Source: Progne subis subis (taxonomy: Eukaryota; Chordata; Aves; Passeriformes; Hirundinidae). From it: a stretch of 64,000 nt of DNA. A program made the translations under genes and the position numbers. Shown here one piece after another: positions 26,579 to 39,059 of the stretch. The notes under the pieces were generated by a model that did not search any database, was not told the DNA's origin, and saw only the letters and a program-made list of their open reading frames with translations. Positions within the stretch are counted from its first letter, which is position 1; the number at the start of each line of letters is the position of its first letter. The stretch is from contig JAKJHU010000363.1 in assembly GCA_022316685.1 (NCBI GenBank), positions 62,001-126,000 of the forward strand, in the 5' to 3' direction.

Positions 26579-27714
26579 GTAATAACTTTCTCAGTTCTCT
26601 CACCAGGATGACAAAACCCAGTAATGTTTGTCTTCTAGCTCTTACAAGATTCCCAAGCATAGCTGGTTGGCTTTCTGTATCTTTCCTTTAAGGCTCTAAG
26701 GACTAGATGCAAGATGCACAGCTGTAAGAAGCCTGTATGATAAATTAGAATTATTCTACCCTTAGAAAGTATGTTTTGGTCTCGCTTCAAGTTTTTAAAG
26801 CCACACAAATTACACTTCTGGCTCCAAGGAGAACATGAGCCTTGCAACTTATAAAGTTATTTCTCATTAGGACGAGAAGTCAAAAGCAATTTGATAATGA
26901 TTTCAAGCTCTCTTCATTTTGTATGGAAGCATATTTGAATTTCACTTAATTAGATCTCTGTGTTTATTTTATCAACTTTAAAAACAGTAAGCAAAAAACC
27001 AAGCTACCAGTAAGTGAGCTTAGCTTGTTCACTGTGCAGACTTTTGCTAGCTCCAAGAATCTCGATAATACAGAAATATATAAACTCATATGCAGTAGTC
27101 CCACTATGGAATGCATTATCTCAACATGTAGAGGGGGCAGAAAAACTTCATGGTTAGGAATTCCAGTTACATTGAAATGTTTCTCTTGAAAATGTCCAAA
27201 ACTTGAGAGATTCCTGCTTCTCTTTATCCTAAAAAATAACATTGAAAATAAAATAAAAAATACTTTCCCACTTTATTCTTATGCTGCTTGCATAGACTTC
27301 AGGGAGGGTCAGGACAGGTATTCAGGCAGAACTGGAGAGTTCCAAGACTTCCTCATCTGTTCCTCACAATAGTGCTAAGCAGTGTTCTGTGGTTTGGCTC
27401 CTTGTCTTTGACATCCAGCCTCTACTCCCAAAGAATACTGAAGGACTGCACAAATTTCTACTGCATTCACAGTCCACCCTGATGGGTACAAATCTGGCTT
27501 ATGTAACATGAAAGAAAGAGCTGAACTCAGTGTGGAGCTGTTGATGTGTTAGGATGCTTCATTAGCAAAATTGAAGTTGTTACACTTTGCTCTCTGGGTT
27601 CAGATAAGGGAAAATTCTGTGAACTCAAGGATATAAAACTGGGAAACAACAGGAGGATCAATAAGTAGAGAATTTGCTTAATGTGACTTCCATAATCTTT
27701 TACATTTCCAATAG
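26579..27714. other. IQGAP2 intron between exons w1 and w2
   Basis: Non-coding, GT-AG, 1,136 bp. No other gene or repeat recognised. Confidence 0.85.
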
Positions 27715-27792
27715 AGATCTGGCCTTCATTTTCGGCACACCGACAACACCGTGCAGTGGTTAAGAGCGATGGAGTCCATTGGTCTGCCTAAG
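27715..27792 (+). CDS. IQGAP2: IQGAP2 coding exon w2 (CH domain)
   Basis: 78 nt, exactly 26 codons; acceptor TTTCCAATAG, donor AAG|GTAAGC. It encodes RSGLHFRHTDNTVQWLRAM and ends ESIGLPK, the central helix region of the CH domain. As I recall, human IQGAP2 has KSGLHFRHTDNTVQWLRAM; IQGAP1 has ATGLHFRHTDNVIQWLNAM, so this exon alone favours IQGAP2. It is phase 0 at both ends, so skipping it would keep frame but would break the CH fold. Confidence 0.96.
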
Positions 27793-29488
27793 GTAAGCCT
27801 TTAAATTTTAGCAAAGAGATTGGCTCAAATTATTGGCTTGCTGAGATCCCCTCTCATCTGCTCCAGCATAAACAGTTCCTTACAGTAAGTCTACAAGGTA
27901 GGAAGAATCCAAAAACCAAATCTGAGGAGAAGGTAATGTGGAAAGCAGTGGGAGTGTCAGTCCTGTGTTGCTGCTGCCGGTGTTTGTGGGCTGAGGCAGG
28001 GACACTATCAGTGTGTGAGCTAGCTCAAACACTTGATACTTATTGCTGATGCAGTCTCTGGGGGGTTCTGAAAGGAGTATGGCTTAAAACAGAAAACCTA
28101 AATATTTGCTTCCTTTAGGTTACCTCTTCACATCGTGCCTCTCGCTGCCTCTTCCTCTTACTGTACGTCCCAGTTTCTCTGCCTCTACCCTGTTTCCAGA
28201 CTGTTCTTGCACCCTTCAGTGCATCCACGTGACTGTGCTGCTGCTCTTCCTTCCTCCACCAGCTGCTTTCTTGGGTCACCTCCTATATTTACCTTCCTCC
28301 TTGTGGGTCTTCGCTTGTCATCTCCCCCCTCTGCTGCTGTTTCTGGGCACCAGTGAGTCTATTTTGGATGGAAATCCTTTAAGGAAGGGCTGTGTGCAAA
28401 CACCTACGCTGCTTGTTTGTGCCTTTCTGGCAGCCACTCACAGGCTGAGGTGAGCAGTTCCCCACCCCAGGGCTGCCTGAGGCACAGTGGGGACACTCAG
28501 GCAGCTGCTCGAAGGGTTGAATGGACTAATGGTCAGCTGCTGTAGGCAAGCTCACTGCAGGTGCTATAACCAGAAAAGGGCACTCGTGACTGCCATCAGA
28601 AATGCCAGAGTAACGGGAAGGGGTCCTGCCCTTTCCAGGTCAGGCTTTTTTGGGTTTTTTTTCCCAGTTGAGTCCTTCAGCCCTCTGGTCAGCTGGCTGA
28701 TTTCCACCCTGCCATCCCTCCTCTGAAAGATTGCGTTTCTGTCGCAGAGGATGGTCATGGCCAAAAGCTTTCCTAATTCCCCTTCACAAAGCTGTTTTGA
28801 GCAAATGATGAAGAGGGCACTGTGCTCCTGACTTAGTCCAGTCCTATTAACCATGGGACAGTGCAGCCCCGAGTGACCAGCCTGTGCTGGAAGCATGCTG
28901 CCAACTCTCACGGTTAACTAAGCCTTTTTATTATATTTTTGTGGAGAAACAGTGTTTAGTGACTGGGACCAAGGCCAGGAACAAATTACTGGTAGAACCA
29001 GAACTGGAACTTATGATGTGACTTCTTGGCTAAATTGTTTAATATTCCTCTCTCTAAATATCTTCCTTTGTAATTGATGTGTTCACAGGGTTAGGGGTGC
29101 TGGAAATTAGAATTACGCATTTTTAAACCATACTTGATAGGTTTGGTTTGTAATGAGCCTTTGCAAATTGTAACCGCATTCCAGGTTTTGGGCATCTGTA
29201 GAGGACAAGCACTGCTGGCTGAGCTCATGCCAAAGGACATTTTCTAAAAATCTCGTTGAAATGCCGCCTGCTTATCTTCCTTTTTTCATCTCTTATTAAG
29301 TAGCTTTTATGCTTTATTAAGCACCTCTTTATGAAAATTACTGATAAAGTTAACATCAGAAGAGAAGTGACTCATAGCTGTATAAAAGTAACAGCTGAAA
29401 TTTTGTTAATTTAAGGTACAGTTCTGCAGAGTAAATGTTTCTGCTCAGTAATAAGTCTTCTTTTAACCATGTGCTCTTTGCTTTTTAG
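27793..29488. other. IQGAP2 intron between exons w2 and w3
   Basis: 1,696 bp. A C/T-rich stretch at about 28100-28340 gives leucine/serine/proline-rich spurious frames. A MIR-like SINE relic lies at about 28960-29110. No other gene seen. Confidence 0.8.
28960..29110 (+). mobile_element. Ancient MIR-like (CORE-SINE) relic
   Basis: The segment reads like an old MIR-family SINE: GGTAGAACCAGAACTGGAAC near 28991, a ...GTGACTTCTTGGCTAAATTG part that resembles the MIR CTTGGGCAAGTCACTTAA region, a C/T-rich CTCAGTTTCC-like part, then TTCACAGGGTTAGGGG near 29090. A second copy of the first 21 bases is at 31832-31852. The match is from memory of the consensus and is diverged. Confidence 0.45.
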
Positions 29489-29565
29489 ATCTTTTATCCA
29501 GAGACTACGGATGTCTATGATAGGAAAAACATCCCTAGGATGATATACTGCATTCATGCTCTAAG
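29489..29565 (+). CDS. IQGAP2: IQGAP2 coding exon w3 (CH domain)
   Basis: 77 nt; acceptor TTGCTTTTTAG, donor AAG|GTAACT. It encodes IFYPETTDVYDRKNIPRMIY then CIHAL and the first two bases of a Ser codon. The PETTD.YDRKN.PR and YCIHALS words are hallmarks of the IQGAP CH domain; the V and I in this motif follow IQGAP2 rather than IQGAP1 (I and M). Ends in phase 2, which exon w4 completes with T (AGT, Ser). Confidence 0.96.
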
Positions 29566-31794
29566 GTAACTGCTGACAGGAGTAAAAGTTATAGTAGCTG
29601 CCAAAGTTAGGAGTGTAAGTCTCGAAATGGCTTTAGGACAACCAGTATATCAAAATATGTCAGAATTTACAAATTCATTAGTTTTAAGCTGGAGACAGAA
29701 GTTGAACATTTTTAAGGACTACTGAATTTAGCATGTACATCCCTCTCTCAGTAGTACACCTCCTTGCAAAATGCACATACAATTTCAAAACAAATACTTC
29801 TACAGAAATCAAACAAATTTACATAAACTCAGCAAAACATTAGTACGACCATGGAGCAAACATGCTGATCAGAGTAAAAATAATGATGAACTGATGTTCT
29901 TTCTGTCCCAAAACAGAGTCAGTTAATTACTGTATTCTGTGGTAATTTATGTAAAAATGACACCTTCTCAAGGATTTCAAAATTCTGAGCAACTTGACTT
30001 TGCATCAAAAGTCAGAGAGGCTTTGACTACACCATCAAAAGTAGTGATTAAATTTTTTTCATGTTCTGCCTCAAGGATTTTCTTGGGTTTAGCACAAAAA
30101 CATCTGCCCTGTGCTGTCCCTGGTGTGAGGGGCAGTGTTGTTGGCAGACAGCTCCACCCTCCTGTGGCTCTTCTGGTTCATTTCCTGAATATAGAGACCT
30201 TTCCTTTTCAATACTTTTTGGCACTAATCTTTCAGAGAACGTAATTAACTTGCACCCCAAACTTTCTTCTCTGTTTCTAATGGTGTTCAAAGGCACATCA
30301 GCTGCCACAGGGCTATCAGACAGAAACTGTTCCACACGTGCTTTATTGAACCTTTTTTGGGGCTAATCCTTGAAATTACGTGCCCATTCTTGCATTCTGG
30401 GATGTGCACTCACTCCCAATAAACAGAACTTACCACTGAAGTTCACCGTATTTGCTCTACATGCCAGGTGTTCATAGTTGACAGCTCAGTATATTTTTGC
30501 CATCTTTGACAAGAGTTGCCCCTTGAAATTATTGAACTTGGTGTAAAATTGACTGGGAAGTGACGTGACACCAGGGCTGTTTGAGGGTGGTTCTTGCCTG
30601 TAACTTGGTAGTGCAGTCTGTTCTGACACTGGGTCTTGTGTAAGCTTGAAGTGATTTCCTGAAGAGGATGAGTGTGGCTGTAACATTACTCAGGCTAACT
30701 CAGCCCCAGCTCTGTTATGGGCCAGCTCAAACATTTTGCGGGAGATGCAAGAATACATTTAATTTTTCTAATACGTGCTCCCTCATGTATATAGGACATT
30801 ATTAACTCTGGATTTGAATGCCTGCACAAGCAACAACTCCATCAAATATATTCTCGATATTTGCTTCATGATTGCAATGGCAATAATTCCTATCCTGAAC
30901 TGAGGTTTACAATGGATTGACCTATGGTAGAAATTTTCCTTTCTCCATATTGGCATGCCCCAGGATTTATGCAGTACCAGAATCAGTCTCAGCTTTCACT
31001 TCCAAGTTCATCCTGTTTAAGTTACTTTTTTTGATGCATATCAACACAAAACTCTAACTCTGTATCTCTGTACTTAGTATATTTTTGAACTTTTTTTTTT
31101 TTTTAGTGCTATTATTTTAGAAATGGACTTTATATCAAATGTGACATGCCACAATAAAGGGGAATAGGCCTAGAATGTTTTTATTTATGATGCTTTCCCA
31201 TGAGATTGTAGGCCCCTGTGCCTGCATCCTGTACAGGATGTAAGAATAAAAGAAACAGTGATTGAGCTTTATTTATTTCCATACCTTTTCCTAAAATGCA
31301 TGGCAGAAGTCCTTCACAGAAGTCTTTCAAATCAAACTTCAATCTCAGTGTTGAAGCGCATGCAAGCTACATTGAAAGCTGTCTGGGAAAGAACAGAATT
31401 AAGCACAGGGTGCTTTGCTTGGCCAGCAGTGCTCCCAGGTGGATTGGCACCAGAGGAATGCTGAGCTGCATCCGAAATGTATTTTCGACATCTGAAATAA
31501 TAACATTTTTCAGGGAAGTTTATTGGCTGTTTATTGTTTTGGTGGTCTGCTGCTGCTAGAAGGCCTGAAGATAGATGGGTACTCTGAGCTTGATGGTTTG
31601 AATGTAGCTCTAGGATATGTCGTGATTCAAGTCTGAAATTAAGACCATTGCACTTCAAGCATGTGGGATGACTCGTGCTGTCAAATATAACACTGCTCTG
31701 GCCAGGAAGGAGTGTCTTAGCATACAATTTCTTATTATATTCCTGTTCAATGTAATTGCCTCTTGCTTTTCTCTCGCTGAAACATCAATACTTA

Positions 31795-31867
31795 AAGTAC
31801 TGACCGGGACAAATGCCAGGAAGAAATTAGTGGTAGAACCAGAACTGGAACTCCTGTTCCTGACCTG
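31795..31867 (+). mobile_element. MIR-like SINE fragment, second copy
   Basis: Contains GAAATTAGTGGTAGAACC and continues AGAACTGGAACTCCTG TTCCTGACCTG, the part of MIR-type elements usually written as ...GTGGCAGAGCCAGGATTCGAACCCAGG with a following CTGACTC. Shares a 21-base exact match with the copy at 28991-29011. Short and diverged, so confidence is modest. Confidence 0.45.
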
Positions 31868-32044
31868 AAAAGTAGAAAGGCATAGAATCCATTATTTCAT
31901 TATTTGCACTTTTTTTTTGTGAAAGCAGATTTGGGGTTGGGTTTGTTCCTGCACTAAATGAGGTTAAGAACAGCTTCATTTAAATTAAGATGCTTACAGC
32001 GATTCTTCTTCATACGCAGCAGTGCTTGGAGGTATTTTTTCCTG

Positions 32045-32923
32045 TGTCTTAGTTTGAAAGACTAAGGTGTCTGCCAGGGAAAGCTGGAGCCTCCCTTGGA
32101 AAGCAGAGTGTAAATCCCCTCCCTTCGAATTATTATAATTTTGAAGTTAAGGGGCTCTCAGGCAAAGGTATAGGGATAGGAATAACAGTTCTTTAGTTGT
32201 ATGTATAACAGGGTAAACAAAACAACTGCAGCATTTACGAGGAAGCAGAACCAGGAAACCAGGAGCCTTGTGACACCCTTCTCTGCCGAGACGGGAAGGG
32301 ATGGAGGAGAGGCTTTGCTTCACAAACCCCTGGGGCAGTCCGATCCCGGTGCCCCCGCAGGACTGAGGAGCACCAAGCTGAACGGCAGGAATGAACCCAA
32401 ATCCCGGGCCGGTGGATGAGATGGATCGGAAGCTCCTCGGGGGTAGCTGGAACTGCGGGGGGATGTCCTGGCAGGGCAGGGGGTGAGGGGCTACAGCGTA
32501 GCAAAGACCCGGGGCAGCGACAATAAGCGGCGGGGTTGGGACAGCGGCTCCCGCGGGGCAGGAAAAAGCGAGCTCGGAATTCCTGGTCACACGAGCAGAG
32601 GGTGGTAGATCCCTAGGACCGGGCTCCAGTGATGACAGTGACTTCTCCTCACAGTAAGCAACAATGCGACCGTGCTCTCTCCGACATCCAGAGCGAGAGA
32701 GCGCAGCTGCCCCCAGCCCTGCCCTTTACCTGCCTCAAAACTCGCAGCATCTTCCCCTGCCAAAACTCCCAGAGACAAAAGAAGCGTAGCCAGGTGCTGC
32801 TCTCCTCTCTTCTGGCCACTTCTTTTGTATTTCCCTTGAGTACCCAGTAGTTAGTTTTTTAACAACTTACCGTAAATAAAATTCTATAAGTAAAAAAAAA
32901 GAAAAAAAATCTAACCCCCAACA
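32045..32923 (-). mobile_element. Endogenous retrovirus LTR, antisense to IQGAP2
   Basis: The left end reads TGTCTTAGTTTGAAAGAC and continues ...GGGGCTCTCAGGCAAAG... GGAATAACAGTTCTTTA, which I recognise as the reverse complement of the 3' part of an LTR family abundant in passerine genomes. The right end reads CTAACCCCCAACA, whose complement starts TGTTGGGGGTTAG, giving TG...CA termini. The middle (about 32280-32620) is GC- and CpG-rich compared with its surroundings. No retroviral genes adjoin, so it is a solo LTR. No clean target-site duplication was found, so the ends are approximate. Confidence 0.65.
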
Positions 32924-34001
32924 CACTGAAATTTAGTTTTCAAATTATCTTTGAGAGAAGATCATTGTTACATCCTAGACAATCTCTCCCCCTAGAAGCT
33001 GGACAGCTTCAAAACAATGTTTTCCTAGGAACCAGCAGAATAACAAGCGTGCCGCAGGAGAAAAAACATGCTATTTTCAGATCTGTTTTTCACAGCATAT
33101 TATACATGAGCTAAGCATAAAACAAGTCCTGGGAACCTCTGCCTGATACAAGAGGCAGTTTTGTGTGGATGATGCTTTCTATTGAATGGAGTTTCACCCA
33201 GGAACTGCTGTTGCTCCTTTCTTTTTCCCTTGCTTCTGATGCCTTGAATTCAATTTTCTTAACCATGAGCCCCCCTGCTTTTGACTTTGTGTGTTTTCTG
33301 AGGTTCAAGTTAGACAACAAAAGCATTCAGCGAGCTGTTTCTTTTCAAGTGAAATTATATATTATCTCAGAGAAGTGTCTTTGTGTTCTCTGCAAGACTT
33401 GAAGAACATTTTCAGCACCATCTGCTGGTTAGTGAGTTTAGCCAAAGGTGTATAGGAAATACCACACATGGTTCAACATCCTTCTGGAAGTGCTGAACAG
33501 AAAAAAAAAAAACCAACAAAAACCCAACACTTTAATGTTCATAGCACTCTTTCTTCTTGTATCTTTTTATTGTGGTGACCCAAAAAAAAGCACAGTCAGC
33601 TGCTGATTTCTGTAACTGTTTGTATGACACCCAGCATTTCAGACAGGATTGCGTCCTTGTCTCAAACTTGGAGAGGAAAATCTCTCTTTACCCAGAAAGG
33701 CTGGAAGGCAGACCATGGTAACCTGGTTCATTACTATAGTCTTGTAAAGTCTATGCGCTTCTTTCCCCCTGAAAAAGCTAATTTGCATTTTAGACAGATT
33801 TGAAATATAAGAATGGCATCAGCGATGATTTTGAGAGGCTGTAAAAGCATGAGATCCTTTGTTGTGTTCATCCAGATGGGGGCAGGACAGAGGAGTAGCT
33901 GTGGCAGCATGGGAGAAAAATGCTGATTTCACATGCTCCTAAATACATACAAAAGCTACAAATGCATGCTTTGAAATCTCATCCCATAATTTGCTCGTAG
34001 C

Positions 34002-34080
34002 AAAAAAAAAAAAAACAAAACAAAAAAAACCACCCCAAACAAAACAACAACAACAACAACAAAACCCCAAAAAACAAAAA
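34002..34080 (+). repeat. A-rich/ACAACA low-complexity tract
   Basis: Made of A runs and CAA repeats with occasional C runs; contains (CAA)n from about 34044 to 34060. Confidence 0.85.
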
Positions 34081-34970
34081 TCCGTCTACAACAAAATACA
34101 AAAGGGAAATCCACTTCTCTAGAAACAAAACTCCTAAGCAGATATGCAATGAATGATGTTGGGGTGAGGTAAGTTTGAAAATAGGTGGAAAACAATCCTT
34201 TTGGAGGAATGTGTTAAGTATTGTTTTAAAAACCTGTCTTTTTTGATTCTTTCTTTCTTAGCTCATCTGTTTATTGAATTTCACTGATAAATTATAGCGT
34301 CCTTTGTAAATAAATATGTGCCTTGTGTTTGGAAGCTACTGAGAAAATAAATGCATGTGTATTCAGCTGTTCTCATTCAGATACCACCATAGAGCTCTAG
34401 GAATGAGTGAAGGTATTTTCCATGCTATATTGAAATAAAAGCATTACTTCTTCGACAGTACATTAAATGAATTTTCTTCATTTTCCAAGCACTAAATAGC
34501 TAAGGACACAAATATTTTGAGATGGTGTTGGATGGACTTACAGGTCCTTGTTCCTCTACCCTTAGTAAGTAGGGTGTCAGTGATTTATGTGTTCTTCTGT
34601 TAGTAATTACAGGGATGTAATTAATGCAAGTCAAACCAGAACATAGATCCAAAGATATAAACTGTGCTAAAATGCCTTCAGATCTTGATGTTGTCCCAGC
34701 ACTAGCTTTTGCATTTCTTTCACTTAGGTTTTCTACTCATTTATACATCCCATATGACCTGAGATACAGTGCCTCTCTCTTAGAGATGCTTCATGGAAAT
34801 AAAGGATTTCTCTTTCTGTAAGACTTAAAAATACAGTAGAATGAAAATTGTAGTGTCAATTTATTCTGTATTGGTACACATAGGTCAAGGATTAAAGGAC
34901 AAGCTTCATAAAAGTGCTTTTCTTTTGTACAGAAAGCAAACAGCCCAACAACATGCAAAACTTTAAAGTG

Positions 34971-35020
34971 GTTTTTTTGTTGTTTTTTTTTGTTTGTTTG
35001 TTTGTTTTTTTTTCCTTTGC
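34971..35020 (+). repeat. IQGAP2: T/TTTG tract abutting IQGAP2 acceptor
   Basis: The 50 bases before exon w4 are T runs with G interruptions, including four TTTG units, then TTTCCTTTGCAG. The repeat is effectively the polypyrimidine tract of the acceptor at 35021-35022. Confidence 0.85.
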
Positions 35021-35022
35021 AG

Positions 35023-35090
35023 TTTATATCTTTTCAAATTAGGACTAGCTCCACAGATCCAGGACCTTCTGGGAAAAGTAGACTTCACAG
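35023..35090 (+). CDS. IQGAP2: IQGAP2 coding exon w4 (end of CH domain)
   Basis: 68 nt; acceptor CCTTTGCAG, donor ACAG|GTAAAA. After the Ser codon completed by its first base it encodes LYLFKLGLAPQIQDLLGKV and DFT, then one base of Glu. This is the last helix of the CH domain and the conserved LAPQIQDL.GKVDF word shared by IQGAP1 and IQGAP2. Confidence 0.96.
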
Positions 35091-35439
35091 GTAAAATGAT
35101 GCTTATCTAATGTATGTTAGATATTTTTTTACACTGAAAATCTGCTAACATTGTGCATATTTTCTATTATGGCCTTTCTCCTCCAACAACATTACAAACA
35201 CTGTTACAAATTAAACAGGTGGGAGGTTGCTGTTTTTGAGGGTTGTTGGTCTCAGAGGGACAGGAGGGAGGGAGTTTTCATTGAATACTTGTCATATCTT
35301 AGAGTCCTTCAAAATGGGGAGGAAAACTGCTCAGAAGTTCTGGCCAGAAGCACTTTCAGAAACATTTCTGTAGGTATGGTTATTCATAGTGAAATTGTCA
35401 TGCTTTCGTTCTGATTCTTATTCTTTTTCTTTTTCTCAG
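35091..35439. other. IQGAP2 intron between exons w4 and w5
   Basis: 349 bp, non-coding; ends in a strong TTCTTTTTCTTTTTCTCAG acceptor. Confidence 0.9.
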
Positions 35440-35553
35440 AGGAAGAAATCAGCAACATGCGAAAAGAGCTAGAGAAATATGGCATACAGATGCCATCTTT
35501 TAGTAAAATTGGTGGGATTCTGGCCAGTGAATTATCAGTGGATGAAGCTGCCT
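35440..35553 (+). CDS. IQGAP2: IQGAP2 coding exon w5 (linker after CH domain)
   Basis: 114 nt; donor CCT|GTAAGT. It encodes the EEEISNMRKELEKYGIQMP segment, SFSKIGGILASELSVDEAA, and one base of Leu. The KYGIQMP.FSKIGGILA.ELSVDEAALHAAV word is near-invariant in IQGAPs and joins the CH domain to the first IQGAP repeat. Only an S for N in ILA(S)EL differs from what I recall of mammals. Confidence 0.96.
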
Positions 35554-37325
35554 GTAAGTGTGAGACTTGTTCTGTTCTCTACCAAATATTTTGACAGAAT
35601 GCTAACAAAATATTTTCTGTATGCTCCCTTACTTAGTTTGCCACCTCTTAAGGGCTAGACAGAAAAGCAAACTAATTCTCACTACCACATTCCTTCATTG
35701 TCACAAGGCCTCTTCAAAATTCGTGGTCCGAGTTTTCAATCTCCATTGACCCATAGGAAGGGTTACCAGAAGCAGAAAAGAAAGATTTTTCACAGTATTT
35801 TGGGTGGGTTTGATGTTTTGGTACATAGACCTCCTCTAGAATAATGAAATGACTTCTGTGCATGCCTCTGCACCGTATGAGTATGGCGAAGAACACCATG
35901 GGAGCACAGTGTCTTCTCTGTGCCTCCTCTTTTTGCCTTTTGCAGTTTTCCTAAAACACCCTAACAGGTTGTTGTGAGGACAAAGCCATCATTCCAGGCA
36001 GACAACTCTCTCACATGTGGTGTTGTATACTTGGAACTTGCTGGCATGGGTAGCTTTCAATCTACCATTGCATGGTAGAACCCTGCTGGAGGGCAGATCC
36101 TGCTGGACAGTTGGGGTTCCTTTGAGTCTATCTTGAACAACTTGCATTCAAAAAGAAAATTAAATGTTTTTTGGTTTTTTTTTTTTCTGCTGCACATGAC
36201 TATTTGTGTGTAAGTGTGAGTGTTTTTCTCTATACCACTTTTTTTTTTTTCTTTTTTTTTTTGTGAAATGAAGTGATATATTACAAAAAAAAAAAAATTG
36301 CTTGATTTTAAGTTATATGAAATCAAGTGTGTCCACTTAAATCAGCACTTGAGCTCTAGTTATTTTTAGATCCTAGTCTTTTCAGAAGGGTAAACTGAAG
36401 AACAGAAGAGTTGTCTTTGTTACTTTATTCAGCCTTGCAAAGTGGCAAGCTGATTCATGATATTGCTTAGTGTGCTGAAATTTTCAGAGCCTGACTTAAA
36501 ACACACTTGATGTTCACACTCATTGTCTGCGTTATATATTTTGAAACCTGCTTAATATGTGCATCCTCACCAAAGCTAGCTCTTAAAATGCTGCCTTTTG
36601 AAGTGGCAGGAGATTTTTAGCAGTTTGTTAGATATTTAGTGACTACCAAGCACTTTTTCCGGGAGCTCCCTCCGCTGAAGATGAAAGGGCTCAAACATCC
36701 TTCACTGAAAACCTTATTATACTGTGCAGGGCTTCCTATAACTTCTGAAGTGTTTTCATTCTTAGAAAAGCAGGGTTTCCTGGGGCTGGTTCTGTCCCTC
36801 TGAGCAAGGATTGTGCTGTAGATTACATGCTCTGCCCCACAACAGGAAACATCTGCTGTGGGAACCCTCACACACTAGTGAGGTTGGATAATGGAGATCC
36901 TGCCAAAGGAAGGGGTCTACCGTCCTTCTTCCTAAGTGGAGTATGTAGAAAGGAGATATGAAAGTGAGACAACTGCTGATGACTCCTACTCTGCTGCCAG
37001 CAATAGTATAAATCAGCATGGAAAGAATTAGTTGAAGCGTTTTCACAGAGAGCTTATTCTGCAGGGAAACCTCTCCATTCTTCCAGCCTGCTCTTTCAAG
37101 TCCAATCTCAGTTTCTCTTGGTAGGTGGGTTCACATCTACCAATATCCGTTTGGTTCTCTCCTAACCTTGAACTTATCTTTTGACTGCTTTTTGCCCATT
37201 CCATTTAGGTTAGTGAGGCCTCTTACACACCTGTGGAAGAGAAAACATGATTCCTGTGTGTTCTGTCATGTGAGGATGTTGGGATCATTTAAGTGTCTAA
37301 GGACAGTTTTCTCAGTCCATTGGAG

Positions 37326-37570
37326 TGGATATGGATGTACAGAGAACCACAGAATGCCTCAAGTGGGAATATGGACAATTGTGTCCAAGTTCCTGATCTT
37401 CACAGTATTACCTAAAACTAAACCATATAGCTAACAGCACTGTGCAGATGCTCCTTAAATTCTGGCAGGTTTGGTGCTGTGACCATTTCCCTGGGGAGCC
37501 TGTTCCAGTGACTTGCTGCCCTCGGAATGAAAAACCTTTCCCTCCTGTTCAACGTGAACTTTGTCTTTTC
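37326..37570 (-). mobile_element. CR1 LINE 3' fragment, antisense
   Basis: The plus strand has ACCACAGAATGCCTCAAGTG, then ...CTTGGTG-like GGTTTGGTGCTGTGACCA, then TTTCCCTGGGGAGCCTGTTCC AGTG and a GAATGAAAAACCTTTCCCTCC segment. These are the complement of the CR1 3' region, so the 3' end is to the left. The copy is diverged and truncated. Confidence 0.8.
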
Positions 37571-39059
37571 ACAAAGTTTGATGACAAATGAAACCAATGT
37601 GCTTCTCTGCTTGTTTCTCCTCCACCATGCTAGCTGCTTGTACTGCTCAGCTGCATTGTGCTGACCTAGAGTGAAACAATTTTAGAAAAACTTTCTGGCA
37701 TGAACTCAGTGCTAGGCAAAGGATTATCCACCAACAGCTATGCAAGTTCCAGTAGCTGTCATCTCTGAGCTTCACTTAAGCTTCACTTCATCCTTCCTTT
37801 GCCCCTGCCGAGTGTTGAGTGATAGGATCTTTTGTCTGACTTCTCTAAATTTGTACACTCCTTTTTTTTTTCCTGAAACCTCAAATCTGAGGGATGTTTG
37901 CTTTCTCTCATAAACTGAGAGAAGCTGAAGCCTTTCAGACTTAGATATTTAGGCTGTCAGTTAAACTAAATCCAAATAACATCTTTTTATTGCATGCTTT
38001 TCACCACTTTAACAGAACCATGCAGAGCAAAGTAGGAAGTAGGTATAGACAATGTGAGGAAAGATGGTCATTGTGTGTTCCCTTCATACATATCCTTGCT
38101 GGCATGAAAGTAAATCCTAGGCAAGCTGCTATGATGATAAATGGGGAGCTGCAATGTTCCTCCATGGGACATGATCCAGATACAAGTTTATCAGGAATTT
38201 TGCATATTGTATAGTAAAGTCTGTAGAATATTTGAGATTAATGTGCCACCAGACAGCCATTGGGGTCTCTGTGGCATGAAGGTCCAGATGAAGTGCAGTT
38301 CTAGTTCAAGTCCTTCATCTATACTGATCTTAGGGCCAAATGTATTCAGGGAGTAACTGGGAGGCTTGTATTAGCTACTACTCTGCACCTAATTCAGCTA
38401 TAAGTGGTATTGAATTTGTACACTCATGCAAATTTACTGTGTGAAAAAACATGAGCTTTTGTGACCCTTAAATTCTTGGAGTCAGCCATCTGTTTAGTAG
38501 GTGAAGTTGTTTTTTTCACAAAGGAAAGGCTTAACACTTAAGGTGATCAAGGGCTGCAGTGATTCCTATGGCACTCCTTTCCCTTTTTCCTGTGTAGTAA
38601 CATTTTGAGGACCCTGCAAACCTGCTGGGTGCTTTTGGCCTCTGAAGTCTGCTGTCTTGTGGCTTTGCAGGTGACAGAAGGAGGGACAATTACATCAGTG
38701 TGTCTTATGTGCCTAGGGATATATAGAGACCTTCATGTGCAAAGATCCATCTCAGGGAGGCTTAAATGTGATGTGCAGGGCTTCATCCTGCCTGGGGGGG
38801 TCTTAAATGTGTTTTTCCAGAGGACAAGTTTAATGGAGCTTCAATTTCCTTATTCTTGTGCAGCATCTCTCAGATACACTTGGTTTAGACAGTACTTTTA
38901 TATGGACACAAACGCACAGCTTTAGGTTCAAAACTACCAAAAATACTTTCAATTCCTACATGTAATTACCTTCTAAATAAAACAGGAGTTGAATGATAAA
39001 ATTAACTTTAACTCATTCATTAACTCATGTTATATTTTCTGTCAGTAAAATATTAACCG

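Larger units (their letters stand above)
29566..35022. other. IQGAP2 intron between exons w3 and w4
   Basis: 5,457 bp. Holds a second MIR-like fragment (31795-31867), an antisense LTR (32045-32923), an A/C-rich tract (34002-34080) and a T/TTTG-rich tract that abuts the next acceptor (34971-35020). No other gene seen. Confidence 0.8.

Noticed and set aside
28106..28453. 115-codon Leu/Ser/Pro-rich frame that could look like a membrane protein
   Set aside because: It is produced by a C/T-rich intron stretch and overlaps another frame with the same bias; no conserved words.
32147..32590. 147-codon minus-strand frame
   Set aside because: It falls within the GC-rich part of the antisense LTR, so it is not a host gene; LTRs are not expected to encode it.
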